DNA of 64,000 nt from Paenibacillus sp. FSL K6-0276 (GCF_037977235.1 NZ_CP150276.1:3100001-3164000); one strand, 5' to 3'; counted from the stretch's first letter, positions 44,850-52,720 are shown. Notes: generated by a model from the sequence alone, not told the origin. A program made the numbers and translations.

Positions 44850-45082
44850 CGACGGTCGAACAGATTAATTACGTGGGTGCCGGTAGGATCTAGCGGCTAT
44901 AGCTCCCCAAACTAGTTATTTCAGGAAGCTATTGGTGTCAGATGAAAATAAAGTATTAGACTGAAAATAAAGTGTTAGACTCGGAAGACAAGCTTGTAGA
45001 CTGGCAGAACGTTATGGAGTTAAATGATCGGCGGCGTGGCCAACTGCTGCAGCTCCGCTCACCTGAAAAAGGAGTTAATAAG

Positions 45083-45382
45083 ATGCATAAAGGATTCTGG
45101 GTCTATGTTTTAGCGTTAATGGCCATAGTCACGATTGCTACCTTGTATGGTACCAGTAAAGGCACTGCTTCTTCTTCAACTTATACCGAAGTAACCGGGG
45201 TTATTGAATCTCTAAAATTACAACGGGTTAAAGGTTTTATTTCATCATCAGTGCATACCGTCGTCACGATATCGGGTACGGAATATGATGTAACAGGATT
45301 TGAGGACCAATTAAGTGAAGGTGAGTATATTAAAATGGTAATTGATAAAGGAGATGCCATCGAGATCATAAAAAAGAGGTGA
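45083..45382 (+). CDS. Small membrane-anchored protein
   Basis: A 99-residue protein; the ATG at 45083 follows AAGGAG. One N-terminal membrane helix (FWVYVLALMAIVTIATLYG), then an extracytoplasmic beta-rich domain of about 65 residues (VTGVIESLKLQRVKGFISSS, VVTISGTEYDVTGF, GEYIKMVI). This resembles small OB-fold-like anchored proteins. It may be exported rather than anchored. Function unknown. Confidence 0.6.
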   Translation: MHKGFWVYVLALMAIVTIATLYGTSKGTASSSTYTEVTGVIESLKLQRVKGFISSSVHTVVTISGTEYDVTGFEDQLSEGEYIKMVIDKGDAIEIIKKR

Positions 45383-45468
45383 TCGATTAGAAATATTCAT
45401 TGTCACAGTAATACCGTTACCTATTCCAGAAGAACTATGGGATCTAAGAGTGAAGGCAGTGATATAGT

Positions 45469-45576
45469 ATGATGATTAGTGTATTGGGGACAGCGGAAGA
45501 GAATAGAATTTACTATACTTGTCCTATCTCCGATGACCGCTCAGTTACTGTGTATATTCATTATCCCTTTTCGTAA
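45469..45576 (+). CDS. Possible very small protein (35 residues)
   Basis: ATG ATG start, 35 codons (ENRIYYTCPISDDRSVTVYI near the middle), stopping 10 bases before a strong terminator. The terminator supports a transcript ending here, but no good ribosome site is visible. It may be the end of a deleted gene. Confidence 0.3.
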   Translation: MMISVLGTAEENRIYYTCPISDDRSVTVYIHYPFS

Positions 45577-45585
45577 ACAAAACAA

Positions 45586-45624
45586 AGGATTTACCGTAAT
45601 CTTATCGGTAAATCCCTTTTTTTG
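45586..45624 (+). terminator. Rho-independent terminator
   Basis: AGGATTTACCG pairs with CGGTAAATCCCT across a 9-base loop, followed by seven T. Confidence 0.9.
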
Positions 45625-45659
45625 TATTATAGCAAGCTATTCTGACAGAATTTAACCTC

Positions 45660-45878
45660 TCAACGACCAAAATGAAAGTTTTTTGTTTCTACATTAGAAG
45701 TATAAATATTTTTGTCATCTATACTGATTGTCGTTGTTGTAATTATGCTCGTATGACTGGCAAGCTTGTTTTTAACTTTTGTTTCTACTTTTACTTCTCC
45801 ACTTGATAACATTTCAATAAGAAGTTCTTTATTATTTTTTTTGTATCTTGTTTTTCCACTATTTCCTTCACCCCTCAA
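45660..45878 (-). CDS. Possible small hypothetical protein
   Basis: A TTG-started frame of 72 codons on the minus strand with a basic, Ser/Thr-rich C-terminal part (KVETKVKNKLASHTSIITTT, SIDDKNIYTSNVETKN). The start is poorly defined: AGGGGTGAAGG lies inside the first codons, so translation may begin later or the 5' end may be missing. Composition looks coding, but evidence is weak. Confidence 0.35.
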   Translation of the reverse strand: MRGEGNSGKTRYKKNNKELLIEMLSSGEVKVETKVKNKLASHTSIITTTTISIDDKNIYTSNVETKNFHFGR

Positions 45879-45961
45879 ATATAGATTAGTATAATCCTAC
45901 ACGAAATTTCAGGAAAAACAAAAATCATCAGCTACAATATATTACATAATTAACCTTTTAG

Positions 45962-45990
45962 TTTACAAAAAACCCCAAAAAAGGTATGAT
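45962..45990 (+). promoter_or_regulatory. Sigma-A-type promoter of the secreted protein gene
   Basis: TTTACA at 45962-45967 and TATGAT at 45985-45990 are separated by 17 bases, near consensus. The start of translation follows 41 bases later, which fits the gene at 46032. Confidence 0.7.
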
Positions 45991-46031
45991 AATATAGTGT
46001 TCTAAAATAGATGACAGGGTGAATTGTAATA

Positions 46032-46865
46032 ATGACAAGTTTTAATTTTTTTGGTAAATTGAAAAGAACCTTGGTTGTTGTACCATTAGTTTTACTTTCT
46101 GCATTCCCTGGATTAAGTAATGCAGAAGCGACTTCACCATTAGAATTGGCAAAAGAGTCTGTAAGTAATTATATTGACGCTGTTCAATCTGGAGACATTA
46201 CTGAGGCAGTGAAATGGGTTGTTGATACCAGATTTAGTTCAGAGCAAGATCAAATTGAACAGTACAACGATAATTTGACTACCGACCCCTTTTCCAATGC
46301 AAGTATTGAAAGTGTTTTACCTGATTCCGATAGTTCATTTATAGTCACTCTGGATCTAACCCGAAAAGAAAATGGAGAAATAAATAAAATATCTCTTCCT
46401 GTAATTGAACATGAAGGAACTTGGAAATTACTTATAAACGGGGTAGAAACAATGAGTACGGCTGCACAAAAACTATCCAATACGCAAAATAATAATAAAA
46501 GTCTTATTGCTCCTCAATCAGTGAATATAGGAAATTATGGAGATTCTACTGTTGGTAAGGGTGATTCAATCTATAGTAACCAATTTAATATGACAGAAAC
46601 AGTTTTGGGTATAACAGGATGGCAACAGGTTGGAGGAGTAACTGTCGAGAGCACAATGAGATACAGCGTTGTATATAAACATTTTTATGGCGATGATACA
46701 ATCGGGGAAATATTCCATACAGGGTTTAACTATTGGAATGGTGCTGCTTTTTATGAAACTATGTCTGTAGCAGCATCACATGCTCCACAGGGAGTACATT
46801 TAAAGATATCAAATCCGAGTGACGCACATGCAGTACGAGTTAGAGGTCATATCTACGGGAACTAA
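46032..46865 (+). CDS. Secreted two-domain hypothetical protein
   Basis: A 277-residue exported protein. Signal peptide about 1-32 (RTLVVVPLVLLSAFPGLSNA). Residues 35-140 look like a DUF4878/NTF2-like domain (SPLELAKESVSNYIDAVQSG; EGTWKLLINGVETM). The C-terminal 120 residues are beta-rich, with Trp and Gly (FHTGFNYWNGAAFYETMSVA), and unassigned. It has its own promoter and terminator. The AT-rich single-gene unit and secretion would suit an effector, bacteriocin-like factor or surface protein; nothing proves this. Confidence 0.65.
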   Translation: MTSFNFFGKLKRTLVVVPLVLLSAFPGLSNAEATSPLELAKESVSNYIDAVQSGDITEAVKWVVDTRFSSEQDQIEQYNDNLTTDPFSNASIESVLPDSDSSFIVTLDLTRKENGEINKISLPVIEHEGTWKLLINGVETMSTAAQKLSNTQNNNKSLIAPQSVNIGNYGDSTVGKGDSIYSNQFNMTETVLGITGWQQVGGVTVESTMRYSVVYKHFYGDDTIGEIFHTGFNYWNGAAFYETMSVAASHAPQGVHLKISNPSDAHAVRVRGHIYGN

Positions 46866-46890
46866 TAACTATATAAACTATTAATTTTAA

Positions 46891-46925
46891 ATCAGGAGGA
46901 TATATAGTTATTCTCCTGATCTCTT
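46891..46925 (+). terminator. Rho-independent terminator
   Basis: ATCAGGAG pairs with CTCCTGAT across a 16-base loop, followed by CTCTTATT. It ends the gene at 46032. Confidence 0.7.
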
Positions 46926-46955
46926 ATTACTACAAAATATTTATAGGAGGGAGAT

Positions 46956-47222
46956 ATGGTTATATTAAAAGATAGTACCAATAAAGATTCAATCAAAGAA
47001 CAGTATGATCAACTTTGGAAGGAGTTCCTTAACACAGATGAACATAAAGTTGAAAATATAATTAGAATAGCTAACAATCAATTACTCACAAAAAGAGATC
47101 AATGGATACGTGTACTGAAACCCTTCAAAACACACCTAACATGGATTATTCCACTAAGTGCCGTTGCAACAGCTATATTATTGTATGTAATATTTATATG
47201 GGTTGCATTATTAGTCGAATAG
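46956..47222 (+). CDS. Small membrane protein
   Basis: An 88-residue protein; the ATG at 46956 follows AGGAGGGAG, a very strong site. The N-terminal 60 residues are charged and helical, followed by one C-terminal membrane helix (LTWIIPLSAVATAILLYVIF). Such tail-anchored small proteins next to secreted factors can be immunity or accessory proteins; this is inference from position behind the 46032 gene. Confidence 0.6.
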   Translation: MVILKDSTNKDSIKEQYDQLWKEFLNTDEHKVENIIRIANNQLLTKRDQWIRVLKPFKTHLTWIIPLSAVATAILLYVIFIWVALLVE

Positions 47223-47264
47223 GGCTAGCTTACTAATGCAATAACTGATGACATCAAATTATTA

Positions 47265-47705
47265 TTGGAAGAATATGTTCTTACGAGTAAGGGGAAACGG
47301 GTAAATAAGGATACATTGGAATGGATCCAAGAACAATGGTCATATCGATTTAGTCTAGTGTTTTTTTACGAGTGTCTAAAATATGCTGATGATATATTAG
47401 TTCATGGTAAGAAAAATATTAACTGGGATAAGATACTCATGAACACAAAAGCTAACTTCAAAATTGCTTTTAAATACCAAGAGGTTAAAGTTAAGAGCGC
47501 TGAAAGTATAAACTTCAATCTGTATTATGAAAATACAATCAACACAAGAATCACTGCATATCAATGCCCCAATCATAGCTTAAGAAAAAAGAGAGCTATT
47601 TCAAAGATGAAATCCTACGTACCGGCACGGATATCCATTGATTATCCAAAAAATTATGAACTAATTAATTACGTGAGTTCTTATTTAAAGAAGCATGATT
47701 ATTGA
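47265..47705 (+). CDS. Hypothetical protein with a truncated duplicate upstream
   Basis: About 146 residues from a TTG at 47265; the frame stays open back to 47227 without ATG or GTG and without a ribosome site, so the real 5' end may be missing. It is basic, with a helical N-terminal part (TLEWIQEQWSYRFSLVFFYE) and a C-terminal part containing YQCPNHSLRKKRAISKMKSY. The family is not recognised. The C-terminal 86 codons plus the downstream hairpin and palindromic repeat recur at 44209-44580, so it may belong to a mobile or recombining unit. Confidence 0.5.
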   Translation: MEEYVLTSKGKRVNKDTLEWIQEQWSYRFSLVFFYECLKYADDILVHGKKNINWDKILMNTKANFKIAFKYQEVKVKSAESINFNLYYENTINTRITAYQCPNHSLRKKRAISKMKSYVPARISIDYPKNYELINYVSSYLKKHDY

Positions 47706-47707
47706 TT

Positions 47708-47731
47708 ACAACTCAATTGAGTTGTTTTTTT
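47708..47731 (+). terminator. Rho-independent terminator
   Basis: ACAACTCAATTGAGTTGT is a perfect palindrome followed by seven T. A decayed version follows the duplicate gene at 44480. Confidence 0.8.
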
Positions 47732-47748
47732 ATGGCTAGAATAGGGGC

Positions 47749-47807
47749 TTTGTCGGCAATGGGACCAAGTTCTTGTCCTACAAGGGACCATGTTCTTGTC
47801 CACCGAC
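47749..47807. repeat. GGACAAGAAC palindromic repeat, copy 4 (half copy)
   Basis: Contains GTCGGCAATGGGACCAAGTT, CTTGTCCTACAAGGGACCAT and GTTCTTGTCCACCGACA: two units in the inverted sense. This equals the left half of copy 3; the right half is absent. Confidence 0.8.
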
Positions 47808-48179
47808 ATCACCAGACAATTCAGTACACATTCATTATGTCAAGAAGGGTATTTTCCAACCTATAGACATATGTACAAAATACGGGTTTTGTGAGTAAGT
47901 TATGATTAAATTAATGGCACTAGCAATTTAGTTCCTTAATATTGCCAATATTGTCGTCCATTAATGTTCGCTGCAATGTTTAAATGTTTCCTTTCCATGA
48001 ACCAGTTGATCTTTTCTTTTGCAGAACTCGTTTCATTTGTATAATGTGTAGTGATATTAATTTAAAGCAAACCTTTTAAAGCCCGCCAGAATCTCGCATA
48101 AAACTTTATCTGTTTATTTACGTACGTTATTTTTTCCATTATTTAACTATTTAGAGTAACCTTATATGTGTTTGCAATT
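47808..48179. other. Intergenic stretch with one gene remnant
   Basis: Apart from the minus-strand coding remnant at 47936-48064, nothing is recognised. It is very AT-rich. Confidence 0.4.
47936..48064 (-). pseudogene. C-terminal coding remnant
   Basis: On the minus strand about 42 codons without a start read TTHYTNETSSAKEKINWFME, RKHLNIAANINGRQYWQY and a TAA. It has protein-like composition and a typical aromatic end. It lies downstream of, and in the same direction as, the Imm5-like gene. Family not recognised. Confidence 0.4.
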
Positions 48180-48707
48180 TCAAATCAACTCTTCAATTAT
48201 CCTTAATTGTCTTTCACGTTCTTTTGTGGCGGCCTCGGCCACTGAGGAATTGTTTGATATGTAATTTACAAGCTTAACTGCATAGTCACTGCTTACCATA
48301 GCATGTCCTCTCATATGTCCTGTTGCAATCGCTTGGGCAAAAGAACGTGCAGCATACTTACTAACTTCGGTTGTGGACTCTTTAGCTAATTCATTTACTA
48401 TAAATCCAATTTTTCTTAAGTCGAAGGCTCTAATATCTCCTGTTATTCGCTTTTCTAGAGTTTCTATACCTAAATCAATTCGCGGGTCATTTACAAGGTA
48501 ATCATCCAGATAAGACAAATGTTCAACAGCAATTCTCAAAGCCCATTTGGCAAGTAACTTCTGCGGCAATTTTTCAAGCGTTTCTTCAAGTTGATTTCTT
48601 AATTCATTGTTATCTACAATCTTTATCTTCGGACTACTATAAGTAAATTCGTTTGTTTCTTTTAGTTGCTGTTCATGTTTATTCCACGCATATTCCTCAA
48701 TATTCAT
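48180..48707 (-). CDS. Imm5-like putative immunity protein
   Basis: A 175-residue soluble helical protein; the ATG at 48707 follows GGGAGTGG. The middle and end carry the Imm5-like pattern (LAKWALRIAVEHLSYLDDYL, ARSFAQAIATGHMRGHAMVS, SDYAVKLVNYI). It follows the asparagine synthetase gene by about 14 bases, so the two form one operon. Proteins of this type are predicted toxin antagonists, but homologues are also found far from toxins. The pairing with asparagine synthetase is notable and unexplained. Confidence 0.7.
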   Translation of the reverse strand: MNIEEYAWNKHEQQLKETNEFTYSSPKIKIVDNNELRNQLEETLEKLPQKLLAKWALRIAVEHLSYLDDYLVNDPRIDLGIETLEKRITGDIRAFDLRKIGFIVNELAKESTTEVSKYAARSFAQAIATGHMRGHAMVSSDYAVKLVNYISNNSSVAEAATKERERQLRIIEELI

Positions 48708-48721
48708 TCGAACCACTCCCA

Positions 48722-50599
48722 TCACTGCGTGGCATTATTTAATTGCTTCAGATCTTCTTTCATAAAAAGAGTGTACCACACTGAAAAAATGTAAATTAAC
48801 CATATTCTACGCGAAAAGTCACCTTTATTACTCCGATGCTGGATAAACATCTCTTCGATGATATTCATATTGAATATTTCTTCAATACCGCTGTATCGTA
48901 TTTGCTCAAATATTATATTCGAAATTGGAGTCTTGAGCCAATCACGAATCGGTACGGGAAATCCTAATTTCGGGCGATTCACAATAGCATCCGGAACGAT
49001 TCCTTCCATAGCTTTACGCAAAGCGAGTTTTGTTGTTTTGTTGCCAATCCGATTGGATACAGGAATCTTACTAGCCGTTTCAAAAACCTCTTTATCTAAA
49101 AACGGTACTCTTAATTCTAAAGAATGTGCCATGGACAGCTTATCTGCTTTTGACAAAATATCGCCGGGTAACCAAAAATTCATATCAATAAATTGCATTC
49201 TTGTCGTTGGGTCTAGGTGTACTGTCTTTTCATAAAAAGGCTTAACAATATCGGTGGCATGTAAAAAACTTCTTTGAGCATGTACCGATTCATGGAGCAA
49301 GTTCATCTTTGCGCTTTTGTTAAAGATATTAGCATTACCGAAAAAACGCTCTTCTAAAGGTGTCAGTCCCCGAAGTATATAATTTTTACCATAAAAGTTG
49401 TAAGGGTACATGTTTAATGATTTTCGTAACGTAGTCTTAATGAAATTGGGCATCCATGATATTGCTTTTAATGCGTCTGGCTCTCTATAAATTCGGTATC
49501 CTCCGAATAATTCATCCGCACCTTCACCTGATAAGACAACCGTGACATGTTCTTTTGCAAGCTGATTTAGATGATAGAGTGCAATTGCGGAAGGATCTGC
49601 GATAGGCTCATCTAGATGCCAGACCGTTTTCGGTATACTCTCAAAAAAGTCTTTTGTAGATAAGATATGAAAATAATGATCCGTTCCCAGTTTGGCTGCC
49701 GTTTGATTTGCAATGATCGTTTCGTTGTTCTCTCCTTCAAATCCAATAGAAAAGGTTTTTGTGGATTCTTCTGCTCTCATCATTGCAGCTATCGCTGTGG
49801 AGTCAATTCCACTGGACAAAAAACACCCTCTATTCACATCACTTTGTAAATGAAGGTTTACAGACTCTTTCAATTTCCACTGAATTTCTTCCGCATAGTC
49901 TGCTAAAGATCGTTCTACCGGATGAAAATGGGGTTCCCAATATTTCTCGATCTTCATTTCGCCTTCCGAGTTAACAAATACTCGCTCTGCAGGTCCTAAC
50001 TTATAAATATGTTCAAACATCGTATCGGGTTGTGGCACATACTGAAAAGTTAAGTAGCTGAATAAACTTTGATACTGAAGCTTTCTAGGCACTCCTTGAA
50101 CAGCAAGTATGCTTTTAATTTCCGAAGCAAATAAAAGATTATTCTCATCTTTGTAATAATATAAAGGCTTGATGCCAAAATGATCTCTAGCAGCAAAAAG
50201 GGTCTGTTCCTTAACATCCCAAATCGCAAAACTAAACATTCCACGTAAATGATGGACACAGTCCTTGCCGTATTCCTCATATAAATGCACAATGACCTCT
50301 GTATCTGATTGCGTTTGAAAGTGATGTCCCTTTAGCTTAAGCTGATCTCGTAGTGTTTTATAATTATAGATTTCACCATTAAAAACAATCCAAAGGGAAC
50401 GATCTTCATTCGTCATCGGTTGATTGCCATCACGCAAATCTATAATGGATAACCTACGAAAACCGAGCCCAATTCGAGAGTCGAGCCATACTCCTTCATG
50501 ATTAGGACCTCGGTGATTCATTGCACCTGTCATTTGTTTTAAGGTTTCTTCTTGTGGTGGTTGTCCATTACACTTTAATATTCCAGCTATTCCGCACAT
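48722..50599 (-). CDS. asnO: Asparagine synthase (glutamine-hydrolysing), AsnO type
   Basis: A 625-residue cytosolic enzyme. I set the start at 50599 so that the class II amidotransferase nucleophile is Cys2 (MCGIAGIL); an AGGAAGGA site precedes it. The N-terminal glutaminase domain (MNHRGPNHEG, FNGEIYN, SDTEVIVHLYEEYG) is about 1-210. The C-terminal synthetase domain has the PP-loop SSGIDSTAIAAMM, VLSGEGADELFGGYRIY and LELRVPFLD. It makes asparagine from aspartate, glutamine and ATP. The length is close to that of B. subtilis AsnO. Because a specialised immunity-like gene follows it, it may instead amidate a peptide or another substrate. Confidence 0.88.
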   Translation of the reverse strand: MCGIAGILKCNGQPPQEETLKQMTGAMNHRGPNHEGVWLDSRIGLGFRRLSIIDLRDGNQPMTNEDRSLWIVFNGEIYNYKTLRDQLKLKGHHFQTQSDTEVIVHLYEEYGKDCVHHLRGMFSFAIWDVKEQTLFAARDHFGIKPLYYYKDENNLLFASEIKSILAVQGVPRKLQYQSLFSYLTFQYVPQPDTMFEHIYKLGPAERVFVNSEGEMKIEKYWEPHFHPVERSLADYAEEIQWKLKESVNLHLQSDVNRGCFLSSGIDSTAIAAMMRAEESTKTFSIGFEGENNETIIANQTAAKLGTDHYFHILSTKDFFESIPKTVWHLDEPIADPSAIALYHLNQLAKEHVTVVLSGEGADELFGGYRIYREPDALKAISWMPNFIKTTLRKSLNMYPYNFYGKNYILRGLTPLEERFFGNANIFNKSAKMNLLHESVHAQRSFLHATDIVKPFYEKTVHLDPTTRMQFIDMNFWLPGDILSKADKLSMAHSLELRVPFLDKEVFETASKIPVSNRIGNKTTKLALRKAMEGIVPDAIVNRPKLGFPVPIRDWLKTPISNIIFEQIRYSGIEEIFNMNIIEEMFIQHRSNKGDFSRRIWLIYIFSVWYTLFMKEDLKQLNNATQ

Positions 50600-50692
50600 G
50601 CTATTGTAGTCCTTCCTATAATAAAGATTAGGATATAGAGTGCCCACAATTGCTTTGATCAATCATCATTTTTTGCAACTTATCATTCATAT

Positions 50693-50737
50693 AAAAAACG
50701 TCGAGTGATTCACAAAAGGAATCGTTCGACGTTTTCT
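50693..50737 (-). terminator. Rho-independent terminator
   Basis: AACGTCGA pairs with TCGACGTT; on the minus strand, TTTTTTAT follows the stem. It lies just after the hydrolase gene and before asnO. Confidence 0.8.
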
Positions 50738-50745
50738 CATGCATC

Positions 50746-51684
50746 TTATTTTATTTCACTCATGAAGCTTCTGAAGTTCTGGGCGATTTCTTTCGATCGT
50801 GTATGGTGTAAATAATGATCTCCTTCAAACATCATCATCTTCCCATGTAAAGAATCTTTTATCTGTTCTTCATGTAAAGTTTCCCAGCCTTCAACATCCG
50901 TAGTATCTTTCACTAAGAAGAACACTACAGGAAGTTCTTTAGGGAACTTTAAAGTTTCAGCGGCTTTAAAATTACTTGTGAAATGCTCTGCTTCGCTAAT
51001 GGTGTTTGGATTCATCATGTTTTTAAGTGAAATCATTCTATTTTGCTCTTTAGTTTTATCATCAACGTCTGGTGTAATGATTTGGGCTGGATCGAGTTTA
51101 ACCAGCAATCTGTAGAAACCTGATTGTTTAAGTGATTTTAAGGTTGCTATTGGAAGTTCATCCCCGCCCCCTTGTGCCGGTACACTGCTGTCGATCCCCA
51201 CGAATGCACTAACTTCGTTTTCGTATTTGTTCACATAGTCTAGACCATAAATTCCGGATATGGAGTGCCCCATCAGAATATAACGGTCTATATTTAATTG
51301 TTGTAAACATTCATGTAATTCACTCACAATATTTTCAATACTTCGTTCTTTTTCGGTGACATCACTTAATCCATAGCCAAATGGCTCAATCACAACCACT
51401 TTGTAAAATGGAGATAACTCGTCAACTAGCGGCTTGAAATCAATACCCGGCGCTGCAGTTCCGTATCCTGGTAGTAATACCACCGTCTCTTCACCATTTC
51501 CTTGAATCGTGACATTCATGTTTTTTCCGTCTACAGGTACTTGCTGACCATATGGTTCAATTTTACCTTTCTCCAATTTGTTGCAGATCACATTAACCGT
51601 AAAAACAATGGCTAGAAAAAGCACTATGGCTATGACTATAACTCCTATTGCTTTTAGTAAAAAGAAAACTGTCTTTTTCATCAT
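50746..51684 (-). CDS. Membrane-anchored alpha/beta hydrolase
   Basis: A 312-residue protein. One N-terminal membrane helix (about 9-32, LLKAIGVIVIAIVLFLAIVF) anchors an alpha/beta hydrolase domain facing outward. Oxyanion region LLPGYGTAAPG, nucleophile S141 in GHSISG, and a likely catalytic His near 290 (GDHYLHH). An acid residue is expected around 260-270. Substrate unknown; an esterase, lipase or haloperoxidase-like enzyme is possible. It has its own terminator. Confidence 0.8.
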   Translation of the reverse strand: MMKKTVFFLLKAIGVIVIAIVLFLAIVFTVNVICNKLEKGKIEPYGQQVPVDGKNMNVTIQGNGEETVVLLPGYGTAAPGIDFKPLVDELSPFYKVVVIEPFGYGLSDVTEKERSIENIVSELHECLQQLNIDRYILMGHSISGIYGLDYVNKYENEVSAFVGIDSSVPAQGGGDELPIATLKSLKQSGFYRLLVKLDPAQIITPDVDDKTKEQNRMISLKNMMNPNTISEAEHFTSNFKAAETLKFPKELPVVFFLVKDTTDVEGWETLHEEQIKDSLHGKMMMFEGDHYLHHTRSKEIAQNFRSFMSEIK

Positions 51685-51871
51685 CTAATTCCAGCTCCCA
51701 CATATTTATATCTTATCTGATGTCCATTTCATTCTAACAATCCAGTCTTAGATCCTGTGTAACTCAAGTTTAATTGAACCTTAACTTTCAGCCTCAGCTA
51801 GTGAAATTGAATTAAACTTCCGTTAAGAGAACTTTTATAGATGTGGTTTCACTTCCGTCTATTTGACATCA

Positions 51872-51942
51872 CAAAAAAACACCTCTAGATATTCGCTGAT
51901 TAAGCCGTGGGGCAATTCAACGATATTCTAAAGGTGTTTTTC
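51872..51942 (-). terminator. Long-stem terminator
   Basis: AAAACACCTCTAGATATTCG and its inverted partner (CGATATTCTAAAGGTGTTTT) form an interrupted long stem with T/A tracts at both sides. It ends the DUF896 gene and may work in both directions. Confidence 0.7.
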
Positions 51943-51960
51943 AAGTTCATTAGTTCTTCA

Positions 51961-52185
51961 TTAGTTCAATGTTTCTTTGCGGGATAAACGAATCTTTTCA
52001 GGCGTAACATCATTTCCCTCAGGATCAACAATCGTCACTCCTGATAGACTGTTACGAACTTGTCCACGAATTTCACGTAGGTAATCTTCACGCAAAACGA
52101 TCTGTTCAACCCACTCACTCTTTGTCAGACCTTCTTCACGTTCTTTCCGGGCTAGTTCATTGATTCGAGTCAAACTGGTAATCAT
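51961..52185 (-). CDS. DUF896 family protein (YnzC-like)
   Basis: A 74-residue cytosolic protein with the DUF896 pattern: RINELARKEREEGLTKSEWV, then LREDYLREIRGQVRNSL, then VTPEKIRLSRKETLN. In B. subtilis, the relatives YnzC and YozE-like small helical proteins are of unclear function; ynzC is in the SOS-regulated yneA operon. Here it lies downstream of a MarR gene, with a TTAGCTTGCTAA palindrome in the gap, so the MarR protein may control it. Confidence 0.85.
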   Translation of the reverse strand: MITSLTRINELARKEREEGLTKSEWVEQIVLREDYLREIRGQVRNSLSGVTIVDPEGNDVTPEKIRLSRKETLN

Positions 52186-52211
52186 CTATGTTCCTCTTTT
52201 CTGAATTTTAA

Positions 52212-52223
52212 TTAGCTTGCTAA
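52212..52223. promoter_or_regulatory. Palindromic operator, copy 1
   Basis: TTAGCTTGCTAA is a perfect 12-base palindrome between the MarR gene and the DUF896 gene. It equals copy 2 at 52709 apart from the central AA/TT. Its size and symmetry suit a MarR-family dimer. Confidence 0.6.
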
Positions 52224-52259
52224 TGGTTATGGTGAATAATTCTGTGAATAATTCCTGAT

Positions 52260-52676
52260 TCAAGATAAATTATCAGCCATTTGTTTCATAAGCCTTCTTA
52301 ATAATAAACGTTCTTCGGGTAGAATCCCTGCTAATAATTTATCCAGCTGCTTGTTCCATATTTGTTCCACAGGTTCGCAAAGATTACGTCCGGCTAGCGT
52401 TAGGTATACTCGGCTTACTCTGCCATCTTCAGGATCTCTTTTTCGAACAACAAACCCATGATTTTCAAGTGATTTTACCATGTTCGTAATTGTGGGAGGT
52501 TCACAGTTCAAACGTTCACTCAGCTGTATTTGTGTCATTCCATCCTCTCTCCATAGTCGGCATAATAACTGTTCTTGGCCAACATGAAGATTAAGTTCCC
52601 TCAGAAGCTCTGCATAATCTCTACGCATTTTCGCTGAAATTTTATCAAGTAGTTCTCTTATCTCATCTTCAATCAC
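52260..52676 (-). CDS. MarR family transcriptional regulator
   Basis: A protein of about 138 residues with the MarR winged helix (MTQIQLSERLNCEPPTITNM recognition region, wing RKRDPEDGRVSRVYLTLAGR). The start is most likely the GTG at 52676 after GGGGGAAC. A TTG at 52715 would be inside the palindromic operator. MarR proteins are usually autorepressors released by a small ligand; two matching palindromes bracket this gene. The ligand is unknown. Confidence 0.85.
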   Translation of the reverse strand: MIEDEIRELLDKISAKMRRDYAELLRELNLHVGQEQLLCRLWREDGMTQIQLSERLNCEPPTITNMVKSLENHGFVVRKRDPEDGRVSRVYLTLAGRNLCEPVEQIWNKQLDKLLAGILPEERLLLRRLMKQMADNLS

Positions 52677-52708
52677 AGTTTGTTCCCCCGAACCGCCATC
52701 CAAATTAC

Positions 52709-52720
52709 TTAGCAAGCTAA
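52709..52720. promoter_or_regulatory. Palindromic operator, copy 2
   Basis: TTAGCAAGCTAA is a perfect palindrome 32 bases before the preferred MarR start, where a repressor would block its own transcription. It shares the consensus TTAGCWWGCTAA with copy 1. Confidence 0.65.

Noticed and set aside
44556..44915. 119-residue frame on the + strand
   Set aside because: The first two thirds are merely a translation of the palindromic repeat, and there is no ribosome site. The only coding-like part of this region is the opposite-strand remnant at 44745-44849.
50600..50745. T-box or other riboswitch before asparagine synthetase
   Set aside because: The leader is only about 145 bases, includes the neighbouring terminator, and shows no T-box sequence or specifier structure.
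48180..51684. Lasso-peptide biosynthesis cluster around asparagine synthetase
   Set aside because: No precursor peptide, no B1/B2 protease genes, and the synthetase has a true Cys2 glutaminase domain as in ordinary AsnO enzymes.
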